A program made the position numbers and the translations under genes. A stretch of DNA of 64,000 bases from assembly GCA_963966185.1 (NCBI GenBank), contig CAWZYM010000212.1:386501-450500 (forward strand), read 5' to 3'. The DNA comes from Rhabditoides inermis (lineage: Eukaryota; Nematoda; Chromadorea; Rhabditida; Rhabditidae). Under the pieces are notes generated by a model that saw nothing but the letters and a program-made list of their open reading frames with translations, did not search any database and was not told the DNA's origin. This document shows positions 1 to 12,072 of this stretch, in pieces (position 1 is the first letter of the stretch; every line of letters starts with the position of its first letter).

Positions 1-258
1 AAACAAACAATCGCCTTTGCCCTTTCGCCTCTCACCAACCCATCCCATCGCGCAGTGCACATTGCGCCACTAGCATTTAGCATTAGCACTCTCTCACCTC
101 GTCAATACTAGGAGCAATTACTACGCGATTCACAATGGTCATCGATAGCCGCCGGTGTGTACCGGAAAGGCTCTCAGCGCGACCTAACCACACGCATCCA
201 ATATCACATTCCATTCACCATCCCCCACAACAATGCCTTCTATGTTCTATGTACTCAC

Positions 259-2708
259 CCGTGGAGATGGGAAGGATCGACTTGTCCGAGATGCGCTCCC
301 GCCTCCTGGGAGTGAACGGCTTCTCCGGCTTCACGTCCACCATATCCGTCGACACTGCGGGCAGCGGAAGCGTCGGTATCAGGGACGACGTCGACACAGA
401 TGGCTGAAACACATTCATTCATAAACAAACAATCCGCAATGCTTGTCTCGGCCCTCGTTCGTCTTTTCATAAACATTGCCCCTCCATATAACCACCAACA
501 TCTTAGCGTCGGTCCCTCGCACGCACGCAAACGCAAAACAAACATTCTCGCGGCGCAAATATGTTTCACCACAGCCGCGTCGCGAGTTTTTCTGTTCCCT
601 GCCCATTCGCTATGGCCGGGGCGGCGGCCACACACAAACACAACATTGCGTGGTAGTGGCCTCGAAGACGTTTGTGCGAGTCTGCGTAGGGCGTATGTGT
701 GTGTGATTGTTTGTTTTCGTTTCGTCGGCGGCGAGCGTCTTCTCTCGCAGGTTGGCGAGCAGACGCGGTCATCTCTCCACTTCCATCCACGCCCATCCCA
801 ACCCTCCATGTCCAAGCGAGCGAGACAACAAGACAAGATATGAGAGGAGCGAGAGGCGGGCTAGGCGAGAGACTCGACGCGAAACACGAGCGGCAAGAAA
901 CAGAGAGGGTCCGCTGGCAGTCAGCCTTGTTTTCGACCCCACTCGGGCGAGAGAGCACGGCCGGCTGGGAGAGCGCGCCGGCACAACTGCAGTTGAACTG
1001 TTGTTATTGTGAGTGTTGCGAGTATTTGCGCCGACGAGAGAGGGCAAAACACTGTTCATTCTACACGAGAACCAGAGAATGAGAGCACAACTCACCCTCG
1101 CCACACAACCACACACTCACGCACAAATCGTTTACATCTCGAAACATGTGCCTCGCCGGAACACCAACGAGTAAACAACCCTCTCATTTTGCATTCTCTA
1201 GTGCGTTTCCGATTTTTCTCGCACTGCATCTACGTTTACCATCGATCAATGCGTAGCATAGCGAGAGGGGCTTCTCCAATTGTTTGTGTTTGTTTTGTTG
1301 TGTCTATGGATCGATGCCGGTGCCGGCTCCCCGCTCGCTGCCGCCGCTGCCAAAGTGCAAACCAGTCGACAACCAAACACACGCGCCCGCCGAGCATGCA
1401 TCTACTCACAACACAGACAGATCGCCCCAACCAACACCGAGACTATCGATCGAATCGCCGCGAGTGAGAAAGGCTCACAGTGAGCATTGCAATCGGCAGA
1501 CGCAGAGACAGAGACACACGGGGTGCAGACAGACCAAGTAGGAGATAGCGCGTGCTAGCATCTCTCCCCGCGCCCGGTACCCGCTTGGAACCGCGCCAAT
1601 TCAGTGCGTGGTGCGATTCGATCACATGCTCCCAAAATCAACAACCGAGAGAGTGAGCAGTGAGAGATAGCTGCTAGGCTCATTTGAAACACTACTCGTC
1701 GCGTGTTTGCAATTCAGTTACAAACCTCAATAACATCGCAGCACAAAAACACAAAAGCCGATTACGGGCCGGATAAACAACATGCACATAACGCAGTGAC
1801 ATACACCCGCTGTCAACAACAAAACAACCGCGACTATCGGCCGACGGCACGATTAGAGAGCGAAGAAACTTATTGCGTGTTTCAGAGTGGACAGATGCAC
1901 GCGACCGAATAAAAAAGAGCGGCAAAACGATGAGGCAAGAAACTGCAAGAATACCACAAATGTCAAGGACTTACCTGTGCGAAGTCAGTTGTTCCAGGAA
2001 CAGGCGTAAGCTGTTGCGGCTGAACCTCCTCGATCGGCTCGGCTTTCGGAAAGGTAAGTGATCCAAGCGAGGGCGTCGTCGTATCGGGACTGTGCTTCAT
2101 GTGAAGATGCTGCATCATCGCTTGCAATCGAGCGCGTTCCTAAACAGTACAAATTAAGTATAATACGATGACAGAATGTGGTTTACCTTGCCGAGCCTGT
2201 GTTCGAGAGTGTCGACGAGCTCGACTTGAGATCGGAGCTGTCCAGCAGACATCTCATTGAGAGAGTGCGCCTGTGAGAGGTGCTGCAGGAAGGCGACGAG
2301 GTTCTCGGCAGGCTGGTCGCATCCCGGCCACGCACACAAGTTGTGCTGCCACAGCGGATGCGGGGTCGCCGCTGATGTGCCCGGCAGACACGCGAGCTCA
2401 AGGGGATTCGGCAGCCCAGGAAGACCTGAAAACAGGAATGAGTACACGACACAATAATGATCAGTCTCACTTTGTCCGAGTCCGAGGAGCATGCTTTGCC
2501 AAAGACGTGCATCCTGCACCGGCGAGACCTGTTGTGGCTGCGGAGGCATCACGGCTGCGGCAGACGCGGGCGTCCTCAGTTGTTGTTGAAGGCGTTCGTG
2601 GATTGCCAATAGGAGTAGATCGTCGCGTCCCGGATCACCGCTCACTCCAGCTCCTCCTCCCAACAGAGAAGAACCCGGAGAGGGCGCGCGCACCGTCGGC
2701 TGCGACAT
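259..2708 (-). CDS. fkh-7: FoxP-type forkhead transcription factor, N-terminal part (partial)
   Basis: Nuclear transcription factor of the FoxP class. Four exons are visible on the minus strand: 2471-2708, 2187-2425, 1975-2139 and 259-403, all joining in frame. Exon 2 has the FoxP C2H2 zinc finger (LWQHNLCAWPGCD...FLQHLSQAH). It runs into the leucine-zipper dimerisation segment (QLRSQVELVDTLEHRLGK), which exon 3 continues as ERARLQAMMQHLHMKH, as in vertebrate FoxP. Exon 4 ends with RRRERISDKSILPIST, the stretch just before the forkhead DNA-binding domain. That domain must lie beyond the left edge. The start MSQPTV at 2708 is my choice; an upstream in-frame ATG at 2759 (MFRWGV) is possible. 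Intron 404-1974 (1.6 kb) shows nothing recognisable. C. elegans has a single FoxP gene, fkh-7, hence the symbol. The gene is divergent from the aminopeptidase, with about 410 bp between the start codons. Confidence 0.88.
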
Positions 2709-3116
2709 CGACCACGAATGCCGCTTGTTTACTCCGCTGTTTACGCCCCATCTAAACATGCGAGACACTACACAAACACGTGAGCGCGCAGACAGCGAGC
2801 GGCCCACGCCCCGCCCATCGCTGCACTTTGGGTCGCGGCTGCGACGCAGCAGTCTCTCTCGCTCGCTCGCTCGCTCGCTACGACTCCGCCCCCAATCGGG
2901 TTCGCGACCCTCCGAGAGGTGTTTGAGTCGAGCATTAGGTAGAGAGGAGAGAAAGAGAGGGGAGGGAGAGAGAGAGTTGAGGGCACAGAAGGGGATGAGA
3001 AAGGGGGTACCAGCCTAAGGGGGAAGTATGATCTCAAGAATGGCGGTGAGAGTGGAGTGGTGGCGGGGCGAGGCAACCTGGTTTGATCAGTGACAGTGTG
3101 AGTGCGAATCATCACA
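2709..3116. promoter_or_regulatory. Shared divergent promoter region, fkh-7 / aminopeptidase
   Basis: A 408-bp gap lies between the two divergent start codons. It is GC-rich on the fkh-7 side, with a GCTC-type repeat near 2862-2880, and purine-rich (GAGAG) in 2940-3010. No TATA box or clear SL trans-splice acceptor is seen before the ATG at 3117. Assignment as a promoter rests on position only. Confidence 0.4.
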
Positions 3117-6100
3117 ATGCGGTGGCTACTGTTCGCACTGCTATTAGTAATAATTCATGCTGTAAGCTCTGCACTTATTCCTCTTAGCTATGATATTTCA
3201 TTGCAACTGCCACTTCCTGATGATTCCTTTAGAGGACAAATTGTGCTTCAGGTGCATATAATTTATGATATGTGCACATCAAAATACATCTTTCAGATGA
3301 GATTAAACGAGCCTTCTTCCAACATCACACTAAATTCGGATAAGCTTCACTCGTTCCGAAACATATCTCTCATTTCCTCGAAAGGAGTGGAACCTCTCCT
3401 CGCGGCCATTAAAATAATGCCGTCCAAAGTTGAATTCCGTTACAAAGAGGTTCTTCCGAAAGGAGAATATCTTCTCACAATTGGAGAGTACTTGGGTCAG
3501 GTGAGCACAATAATTTGGAAATCACAAGTAACTATTCAATATGTTCAGGTTTCAAATGGCTCGACAGGTCTATTCTCTCGCAAAACTGGCCTTCTCACGA
3601 CACATTTGCAACCATCATATGCACGTCGCGTGTTCCCGTGCATTGACGACCCTAGCGTGAAGGTGAAGCTGTCAACTACCATCGAAAAGCTGAGTTCTAT
3701 TTCCAGGCACCGTTCCGCTTGAGCGTTACGCATCCGCGCAAGACTGTGTGTCAATCGAATACGATCGCCACCGATGTAGCGGTGGTGGACGAGTCGTGGC
3801 AGCGTACCGTCTTCGCACCAACGCCAGCCCTTCCGGCATATCTCATCGCAATGTCCGTCAACAACGACGATCAACTACAGGTACGCTGTGCTTTCGTTCT
3901 TCTTCATTCAATCGAATCATAACCACATTATATTTGAAAATTAAAAAAAAAATTCAGATTATCTAAACGTGCTATTCATTTCTAAAACGCATGAGTTTCT
4001 TGTGATATACACAAAAAAATTAGCTGCAAGTTTTTTTTAATTAAAATTTACATTAAAATTGCCTTCATCGTAATCTGAATCATAATTTATCTCAAAATAC
4101 ATATAGCGTAGTGCGTGTTTGTTGTTTCTGGTGTCTTTCTGGTCATAACCGAATCTGAGTCATTTTATATTCCTTCTCAGCAAACAACATACATACAGCA
4201 ATGATGCAAACATGTAACCCCGTGTTTCGCTTTATTCAATTCACTACACTACAAAAGACAAAAGAAAACAATCTAATCACACTCGGGTATGCAATTATCC
4301 CCATTATAGGGCAAATGTATACGATAAGTATGACTGTCATTAATTGAATGTAGAATCCTACTTTGTGTACTCTACATTATACATTTCCAAACATCATATA
4401 TACATACATATGACATATATGTTTACTATTCCAGCTTAACATTTCCAAAACTTTTTTTCTCGGGAGGAAACATGTGAATTCTACACCGTAACAAAAAACA
4501 ATCACATGTTTATTGTATGCTTGCAATGTCCCCGTCATTCTGAGTTTCTAGGTTTTTAGTGTGCGTCGACTCATCGACTCTCGAATTATAACAATTAATA
4601 AACCCTTTCACGAAATAAGAAAATACGTGATACAGAAATTCAACCGGAAATTCATTTAATCTCCACAACCACAACTCAACCTCAATGATCGCCTACGCCT
4701 TGGACATTTCATAAGCGATGTTGGCAGGAAACACGAGCAAGCAGCTCATGTGGCAGTGGCACGTATGTAGGTTGTTGTTACGTTGTTTCACATTTTCGCT
4801 TCTCGGCGCTCTCATTTCATGTACTCCTACGCTCGTCTAGCCACTGGTTGTTTCGGTAAATAATGCGAGAATCATGGTTGAGAGGTACAACATACATACA
4901 TACGCGTCTCTAATTCAGCGAGGAGGAAAGGGGCGGCAAGGGACCGAGCGTATTCCCTCCATACATGTTGTTGTTGTCGCACAGCGAATGTTGCATGTTT
5001 CAGTGTAGCAAACATTTCCCCTCTAACCCTCTCTTTCTCTCTGCCAGCTCCGCTCTCCCTAAAGCCTCCATCTCTCGCTCTCCTATTTCACAGCCACAAC
5101 AACAACACTATGCAGCACCACAAGAAAACATTTCAAGCTTCCCTCCGCATCTAGGGGAGATTGTCATGAACATTAAATAACAAAGTTGCAAAAAACTTTG
5201 GATCCTAAACTGAATCTTATATTTATTGCAACTTGCAACGGCACTGTTAGACGTTGTTCAGGTTCAACACAACGAATACGTCACTATTTATCCGACATGT
5301 GAATTAAGATCTATTTGTGTTCTTTTCTCCCTTACGTTTAATTAAACACTACAGGAAATCACCTGATAGTCTCAGTGGATTCGTGAAAGAGAAAATTAGA
5401 TGATTGAATATTCAATATCAATTATCAATTGTTTTAATTTCATGGCAAGCACATTTGACACAAGTACTGAAATATGCCAAGTGCGTGGGCGCTGTCATCT
5501 AATTTTCGTGTTCCGTACACCACAGAACACCATTTTTCTTGACGAATTGATATCATAGGTAAAAAGATTTATATTCGTTAAGACTCTAGGGACCTCATGA
5601 AGTAGAAAAATAACATGCAATGCAAAACGCGGCCAAACTATTTTTTTCTAAATGTGGCGACCGGTCATTTGAGAATGAGTGGATCACTATTCTAATGATT
5701 ATGAAAACTTTGGGAAAAGAGACAGCGTCGCATGTCGCGTGCTGTGCGACTGGCCAAGTGCGCACACGCAGATTCTGACTATAGAATCGTAAAAGTAATC
5801 TAACAAGTAAGTAAGTGTATAACTTGACTCCACTCCAGCTATCGCGCCAGACGTCGTTCGGAGTGACAGTGCGGGTGAACGCGCGCTACCACTCGGACGC
5901 CTTGCGGGTGCTTGAAATCGCCGTCGCCGCATTCGAACTACTCGCTGATCTCATCGACATACCCCTGCCGCTCAACAAGGTACGAGTAAAGAAAATAAAC
6001 GCAATAGATTCAACTCCACTTGACGAGTATCAATAGGTAGGGGGATAGAGAATGAAAAAGAAGAGAAAAAGTAATATTGGCCCTCTACTCTCATAAACGA

Positions 6101-8254
6101 TAGATTGCTTCGAGAACGCACTCACTTGACGTAGTCATGTCCTCCATCCACCAGGTGGACATCCTTCTTGTGCCGTCGTATGACGGGGGCATGGAGAACT
6201 GGGGACACATTGCGCTGTCCGAATCGCTGGCCGACTCCGGCGACGCTGCTCACTTGACGTACGTCGTCGCACACGAGCTTGCGCATCACTGGATCGGCGA
6301 CCGGGTGACGGTTGACTCGTGGCGCTGGATATGCCTGCAGGTATGATTATTGTGAAAATTTATAGCATGATCATACAATATGAAAACACAAACCATCATT
6401 TTCACGCGAGGACCGCGGTTTTCCGCGAGTTGCAACTCAGTTGACGCTGCCGTCTTCTGAATAGGTAATAATAACACAAACAAACATCGAAACAAACACA
6501 CAACACGCGATTAAACAACATTATTCGAAAAATAAACAAATTTTGGGATTTGTTTTGAGGTGAGGCGAGGGAACGGTGCACAATTTTTCGCATTATTCGG
6601 CACTAGGAAAACGTATTATTCAAATCGAGTGATGTCATTTCCATATAAGTGAAATAGGACTTGTAAAAAAACAACGCAATCACATCTACTATTACCAGTT
6701 TATAGGTAATGTCAAATATGGTTCGTTTGTTCGCAAATGTCTAGTTTCTCTCGAATCTTATAGATCATTCAAGAACACAGTCCGATGGGGATATTCAATT
6801 ATAAACAACGTCAGCTCACGTGTGTTGTGTTTTCATTAAAAAACAGTCAGTCAACAAAAAAATCAAGAACATTCAAAACAGCGAAGCGAGACACAGGCTC
6901 TCGGCTCTAGCCTCACGAGAGAAATTAGTTATTCGAAATGTAATGTGCTTGCTCGAAGGCTATGCAGGTTGATATTGCGTTTGTTAACCTATTTCAAGCT
7001 TTATATATCGAAACATATAACGCTGTTTACTACTTAAAACGCTGTCTTGCAGAAACACATGGGAATGAACATGATAAATCTAATCTGCTTACAGGAAGAC
7101 CTCACTGACTTCGTCGCCTATAAAATCGTGCGAATCCTGATGGACAACGATAAGCGGTAATTGATGTTTCACAATATTCATTCTTCTAGAATCCTTTTTT
7201 TTCAACATAGTGAGTTTTCATTTCTTTGCTGTCGGAACGATTTCATTTTAAACATCTGCGCCTCACAGTTGTTGACAGTGGCCGTTTCTGAGATTCTGAC
7301 ATTGGGATTCTGACATATTCTGTCACTGTTTCTGAGACTGCTCGTTTAGGTACGAGCGCTTCCGTCTGTCCAAGTACGTGGAGGTGCAGCTGGCCGAGGA
7401 CTTTGTGTCGCGCGGACATCCACTCGTGCTGCCCGACCGACTCACACAGGAGATGGTCAGTCAGCCTGACTCGATCGCAGAGTGTACACCTGGTTGTAAG
7501 TAGTTGTTATTGGCAGTCTCTATCGATCTCCGAGTGAGGGATACTTGCCAGCTTCTCATGTATGGTCGAGATCAGTCAGTCCGCGTTACAGTATCACTTA
7601 CCCGTCGCGATTTGCGTTTGTTTGCAGACGCCCAATGTAGCGAACCGTTCATTAATATATGCAGACAATGTCTTGTGAACATGCATTGTTTTTGTGCGAC
7701 TCGACTCGACAGCAACCTGCAAACAAGCCGTGATTCAGGGCACGGTATATGCGGGTGTTGATTGTTTATGTTTGCTGTCTCGCCCTCCTTCGATAACACA
7801 GCAACTGAAAAACAAAAGGCCTCGGCAAATCAACAACAAATAAACACCGAGGGACCGAGCACGCTGTCTGTAGTAGTGACATTTATCTGTGTTATTTCCT
7901 TATTACCATTTCTTGAAATACCCGAAACATTTATGCACCTGGGAGAATAGAAAACTGAGTATAGTTGACAAAAAAAGTCCCTCTTCCCAGACACTTTACA
8001 GGTTCAGTCATTTCTAGGAAATCGAAAAACGTTGGGAACCGGGTTCAAGTACAGAAAAGGAAGAAGGATACATAAGGCTCCCGTGGGACTATTTCATCGA
8101 TCTTTTTTTAGTAATACAATAATTTAAGAACTTTTTAAGTACAAAATACAATCCTAATTTTTCAGATCTACACGCACTGCTATCTCAAAGGGGTTGTCAT
8201 GCTGGAATCGATAGAATCGCATATCGGAGAAAGAGCTATGATCGAGGTGCGGCT

Positions 8255-8309
<55 letters not shown>

Positions 8310-8563
8310 GTCTCTCTCTCTCCCCCCTCTCTCTCCCCCCCCCCTCTCTCTCTCTCCCCCTCTCTCCATTCCCTGGCTCGTCTACTTTCTCCATGCTCTT
8401 GTCTACATGGCACTCGTAAAACCTACCTGAATACATTCATGATGTCTACTCCTTGGTTCAGCTGATCCGCAACCTCCTCGCCTCTTCCTCCATGAACCTC
8501 GACTCGTTCGCGGCTGCATTCGACAAGTACGAGATTATGGAGAAGGTCACACTGGCTGAGGTA

Positions 8564-8612
<49 letters not shown>

Positions 8613-9179
8613 AGAAATAAAGGAATGAGAGAGAGAGAGTCGTTCCCTCGCAGGTCTACAAGTTCTGGTTCACCACCGGCGGCTTCCCGAGTGTGATGGT
8701 GGACAATGCAGTGAACGGCACGATGATCAGTCAAGTGAGAACCTCTGATTTTTTTGTGTGTGGAAGGAAATGCAAAGAGTAGGACTGACCTCACAAAAAA
8801 TCATTCTGAAAACTTTTCTTTCCACAAAACTAAACAATACAAGAATATAAGAATATACTCTTACGAGACCCACCACAGATCTCGGCGCCGTCCTCCTCGC
8901 CCGAGGCCACGGCGCAGCTGTGGCCACTGCGGGTCAGCTCATCTGCTGGAACACCCGCATTCATGGTACGGCCCTCTTTCTCTTTCTCTCTCTCTCTCTC
9001 CCTCTCTCCCTCTTTCTCTCTCTCTCTTTCTCTCTCTCTCTTTCCAATCCGATTCCTTCAGTTGGAGGAGTCTTTCTCCATTCCTTCCGCCGGCTCACCC
9101 ATCCTCGTCAATCTCAACTTCACTTCATTCATGCGGGTCAACTACGACGACAAGACGTGGAGGGATGTGTTCACGTGAG

Positions 9180-9232
<53 letters not shown>

Positions 9233-9788
9233 AGAGAGGGGAGAGAGAGAAAGGGAGAGAGGGAGAGGGAGCGAGGGAGAAAGAGAGAGATTCCCATTCT
9301 AGATTTATGCGCTCTGCCCCTGATCAGTTCTCAGCGGTCGGAAGAGCCCAGCTGGTCACTGACTTCTGCTTCTTCCATGCTAGAGGACAGGTATGTAGAA
9401 CTTGCCTATATATGATATTGTTTCTAGTCATTCATTGTTTTGTTTTTCATTCAGATCCGCAACAGCACCGAAATCAAGACGGCCGTCATTGATATGGTAA
9501 GATTCCTAAAATGTGTAATTTTCACAAGGGCTCGTTACATTTCTGTGCAAATGCCAATGACATTATATTTCTATTCTTAATGAGCCGTGTCCATTTCAGG
9601 ATTCTCTAGAGAATATATTAAAGTTGTAAATGGTCGTGTTATTATTATTCTGAAAACTCTTAACTTTTATTTCATGACACTTAGGGGCCGATGTGCACAT
9701 AAGTTTGAATGAAAGAAAACTGAACTGTCGTGTTCGTGTTCCATGGACCATGGAACAACACGCAAAAATTCCTTCACACACAGACACC

Positions 9789-9838
<50 letters not shown>

Positions 9839-10035
9839 ATACTTCCAGGTGTACTCCCTTCCGGAGTGGTTCGATCTGTGCGAGTGGAACCTCTACTGGT
9901 GCACTTCTGCCGCCGACGATGGGCTGTTGAAGAACCTCGTCAGAAGGTGCGTCTCTCTCTCTCTCTCTCTCTCTCGCTCTCTCTCCTCTCTCTCTCTCCT
10001 CTCTCTCCTCTCACCCTCTCTTCTCTCTCCTCTCT

Positions 10036-10087
<52 letters not shown>

Positions 10088-10284
10088 TCTCTCCTCTCTA
10101 CTCTCTACTCTCTACTCTCTCCCCTTCCCTCTCCCCCTCCCCCTCCCTCACTCTCCCCTCCAGATTCGTTCTCAACTTCGGTACGCTCTTCCATCGCGAG
10201 AGCGAATTCGGCTGTCGCAACGCGGGAGTCTACCAGAACGTCAATCGAGTCTGTCAAATGCTATTCGGAAGCGTCTGCATTTGA
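3117..10284 (+). CDS. Secreted M1-family zinc aminopeptidase, short form
   Basis: Gluzincin aminopeptidase that removes N-terminal residues from peptides, probably secreted: a hydrophobic signal peptide follows the first Met (MRWLLFALLLVIIHAVSSA). Seventeen exons join in frame: 3117-3251, 3297-3500, 3549-3662, 3707-3880, 5839-5979, 6155-6340, 7095-7156, 7350-7455, 8166-8246, 8462-8560, 8654-8734, 8879-8965, 9062-9174, 9303-9390, 9455-9496, 9849-9946 and 10164-10284. The product is about 643 aa. M1 landmarks are RRVFPCIDDP (DEP-type motif), GGMENWG (GxMEN exopeptidase motif, about residues 267-273), HELAH at 296-300, and the third zinc ligand Glu319, exactly 18 residues after His300. CYLKG near 380 supplies the usual catalytic Tyr. 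The protein is shorter than typical family members (850-1000 aa), so the C-terminal helical domain is truncated. The first three introns are only 44-48 nt; two of them keep frame, so read-through forms cannot be excluded. Confidence 0.87.
3881..5838 (+). other. Long AT-rich intron 4 of the aminopeptidase gene
   Basis: This is a 1,958-bp intron between the exon ending NDDQLQ and the exon starting LSRQTSFG. It is AT-rich, with scattered ATACATA repeats near 4390-4420 and 4885-4905. I see no coding exon, RNA gene or mobile element in it. Introns 6341-7094 and 7456-8165 of the same gene are also featureless to the eye. Confidence 0.6.
8258..8370. repeat. (CT)n microsatellite in aminopeptidase intron 9
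   Basis: Long CT tract with C-rich interruptions between exons 9 and 10. Related (CT)n or (GA)n tracts fill neighbouring introns at 8573-8638, 8975-9048, 9182-9292, 9790-9836 and 9950-10130. Which strand carries CT varies from intron to intron, so the tracts are not simply long polypyrimidine tracts. Confidence 0.9.
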
Positions 10285-10654
10285 AAAACTAGCATATTTG
10301 CACAACATATGACGTCTTTCATAATATCCACATTACTCCAATCCTTTGACATTTCACGTGTTTTCTGATCTGCTCTTTTCTTCTTTTACACACGCGGTTT
10401 TCTAAATCAGTTTTACACACTCGCACAGTTTTGTAGTCGGTGATATACTCAATTCAGTTTTACTTCGATATTATACGGTTCACATTATGCGTTTATCGGA
10501 TAAAATATTTTCGTTTCATTATTTTTCTCTTCAAAAACGTGTTTATGTCGACACGACCATCAACACTAATATTGTAAACTATTTTATGTTGACCGGCTGC
10601 ATATTAGCGAACATAATCGAGATATACCGTGGATGAACTCATTTTAATCATATA
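10285..10654. other. Convergent 3' region, nothing recognised
   Basis: AT-rich stretch between the aminopeptidase stop and the stop of peptide gene A, which converge. No ORF, repeat copy or RNA gene was recognised. Confidence 0.5.
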
Positions 10655-10917
10655 CTATTGATGTCCCTGGATGCACCTCTGGCGTAGTACGAGATTTTCC
10701 GGGAATTTCCGCGTGCACATCTTGACGCGCTTCATACACCAGCGGTACTCTGCTGGGTTTCCGTCAGCGAGGCGCAGACAGTAGATGTCCTGGTCCTACA
10801 AAGGAGAGGGTTCATCAGGGAACTATGCGGATAGATAGGTGTTCGTACCTCGACTCTGCTTGGGAAGAAGTAGGCCGATGCAGAAGCAACGAGAGCGAGA
10901 AGGAGGAGAAGGCGCAT
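10655..10917 (-). CDS. Small secreted 4-Cys peptide, copy A
   Basis: Two-exon gene. Exon 1 (10849-10917) encodes a signal peptide MRLLLLLALVASASA followed by YFFPSRVE. A 53-nt intron with GT/AG ends follows, then exon 2 (10655-10795) starting DQDIYC and ending CIQGHQ-stop; total 69 aa. The four cysteines of exon 2 are at positions 6, 20, 27 and 41. The last spacing (13 residues between) matches every other copy. The second-to-third spacing is only 6 residues against 15-17 elsewhere, so about nine residues have been lost. I do not recognise the family. The signal peptide, four Cys (two possible disulfides) and multicopy nature suggest a secreted effector, signal or defence peptide, but this is inference. 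The upstream block with CGCAATAACG lies 74-83 nt before the ATG. Confidence 0.72.
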
Positions 10918-11060
10918 GGTCGAGTGTGGGGAGGGGCAGTCGGTGCGGACCATTTGAAGGGAAGAACATAAGGCAGGAATCAGATCTCTTCGTTATTGCG
11001 ACAGTATCCAGTGCTGTTAATGAGAAGCGAATATTCCTTCCCGGTTGCCTCGAAGGTGGT
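10918..11060 (-). promoter_or_regulatory. Conserved upstream region of peptide gene A
   Basis: Shared with the other peptide genes. Read on the minus strand, it has the block CGCAATAACG at 10991-11000, then ATCTGATTCC, then a weak TATA-like CTTATG near 10966-10972. Further out, near 11050-11085, is the distal segment GTGGTGTGATTGTGGCAGG, also seen upstream of copies B, F and G. The spacing to the ATG is identical in A, B, F and G. Confidence 0.55.
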
Positions 11061-11220
11061 GTGATTGTGGCAGGCGCGTGATCACAGATGTAAACGTGTG
11101 AGCATGATATATGCATACAAATTAGAAAAAATGGGGTATGCAATTTGTTCATGAATGTCACGTTTCCTGTCGAAGTCATTGGACGATGTCAATTGCATAT
11201 ATATATATATTCATTTACAG

Positions 11221-12059
11221 ATATATATATTTATATATATATTCATTTTTTATGTGCAAGAAGCAAAGAGACCGCTCAGAAAATGCTAGACGAACTGAGT
11301 GTGGAAAGCGAAAAGTATGGATTGCGAATAAGTCAAAAGAAGACGAAGATTCTCACTATTGGACCAAATCAGAACTTGACTCTACGTGGTGCACCCCTCG
11401 AGACAGTGCGAAGTTTCAAATATTTGGGAGTCACAATATCGAAGGACAAAGACACGATTGAACTAGAAAGACGAATGGGAAGTGCGTGGGGAGCGTTCAA
11501 TAGACATCGACGCTTTCTCACAAGCAGGACTGTGCCCATGAAGAGGAAGCGAGCCGTGATCTACACTTGTGTATTACCGGGAGCCCTCTACTGTTGCGAA
11601 ACCTGGGCTATTGCGGAAGAACAAAAGGAGAAACTAAGGAGAATGCAACGTCGAATGGAAAGATCGATGGTCAATGTCACCCTACGAGATAGAATGAGAA
11701 ATGAACGATTGCGAGAGCTGACAGGACTACGCGATATTATGGATATTGCATGGAAAAGAAAAACGAATTGGGCAAAGAAGGTAGCGACATTCAAAAACCG
11801 ATGGTCGAGACGAGTAACAGAATGGAGACCGTACGATAAGACGAGGAGAATAGGAGCACCGTATGTGAAATGGAGCGACGACCTGAAGGAGATGATAGAA
11901 CGGAACGGACGATGTGGCGAGAACTGGACGACATTAGCGAGGAGTGACAACGACGGTGAATGGAAATCGATAATGCTCACGGGACCAGCTCCATAGCGAG
12001 ACAATTATGTTTTGTGTATTGAGATTCTGGATAAAGTTTTTTACTTTATTTTTTTTATT
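11221..12059 (+). mobile_element. 5'-truncated RTE-type LINE (C-terminal ORF2 end)
   Basis: An open frame from about 11259 to 11996 encodes the end of a non-LTR reverse transcriptase. It includes SFKYLGVTISKD, the ALYCCETWAI region and the RTE-like tail GAPYVKWSDDLKEM. The 13-bp direct repeat TATTCATTTACAG flanks the copy (11208-11220 and 12060-12072), the mark of target-primed insertion. The 3' end carries GATTCTGGATAAAG and a T-rich tail. The 5' end is lost, so the catalytic YADD region is absent and the copy is dead on arrival. Confidence 0.85.
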
Positions 12060-12072
12060 TATTCATTTACAG

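Noticed and set aside
8154..8465. Long open frames rich in Ser-Leu or Arg-Glu over the CT/GA tracts (also near 9000, 10000, 25400, 50100, 57000, 60700)
   Set aside because: Dinucleotide repeats are open in several frames; they are introns or spacers bounded by real exons.
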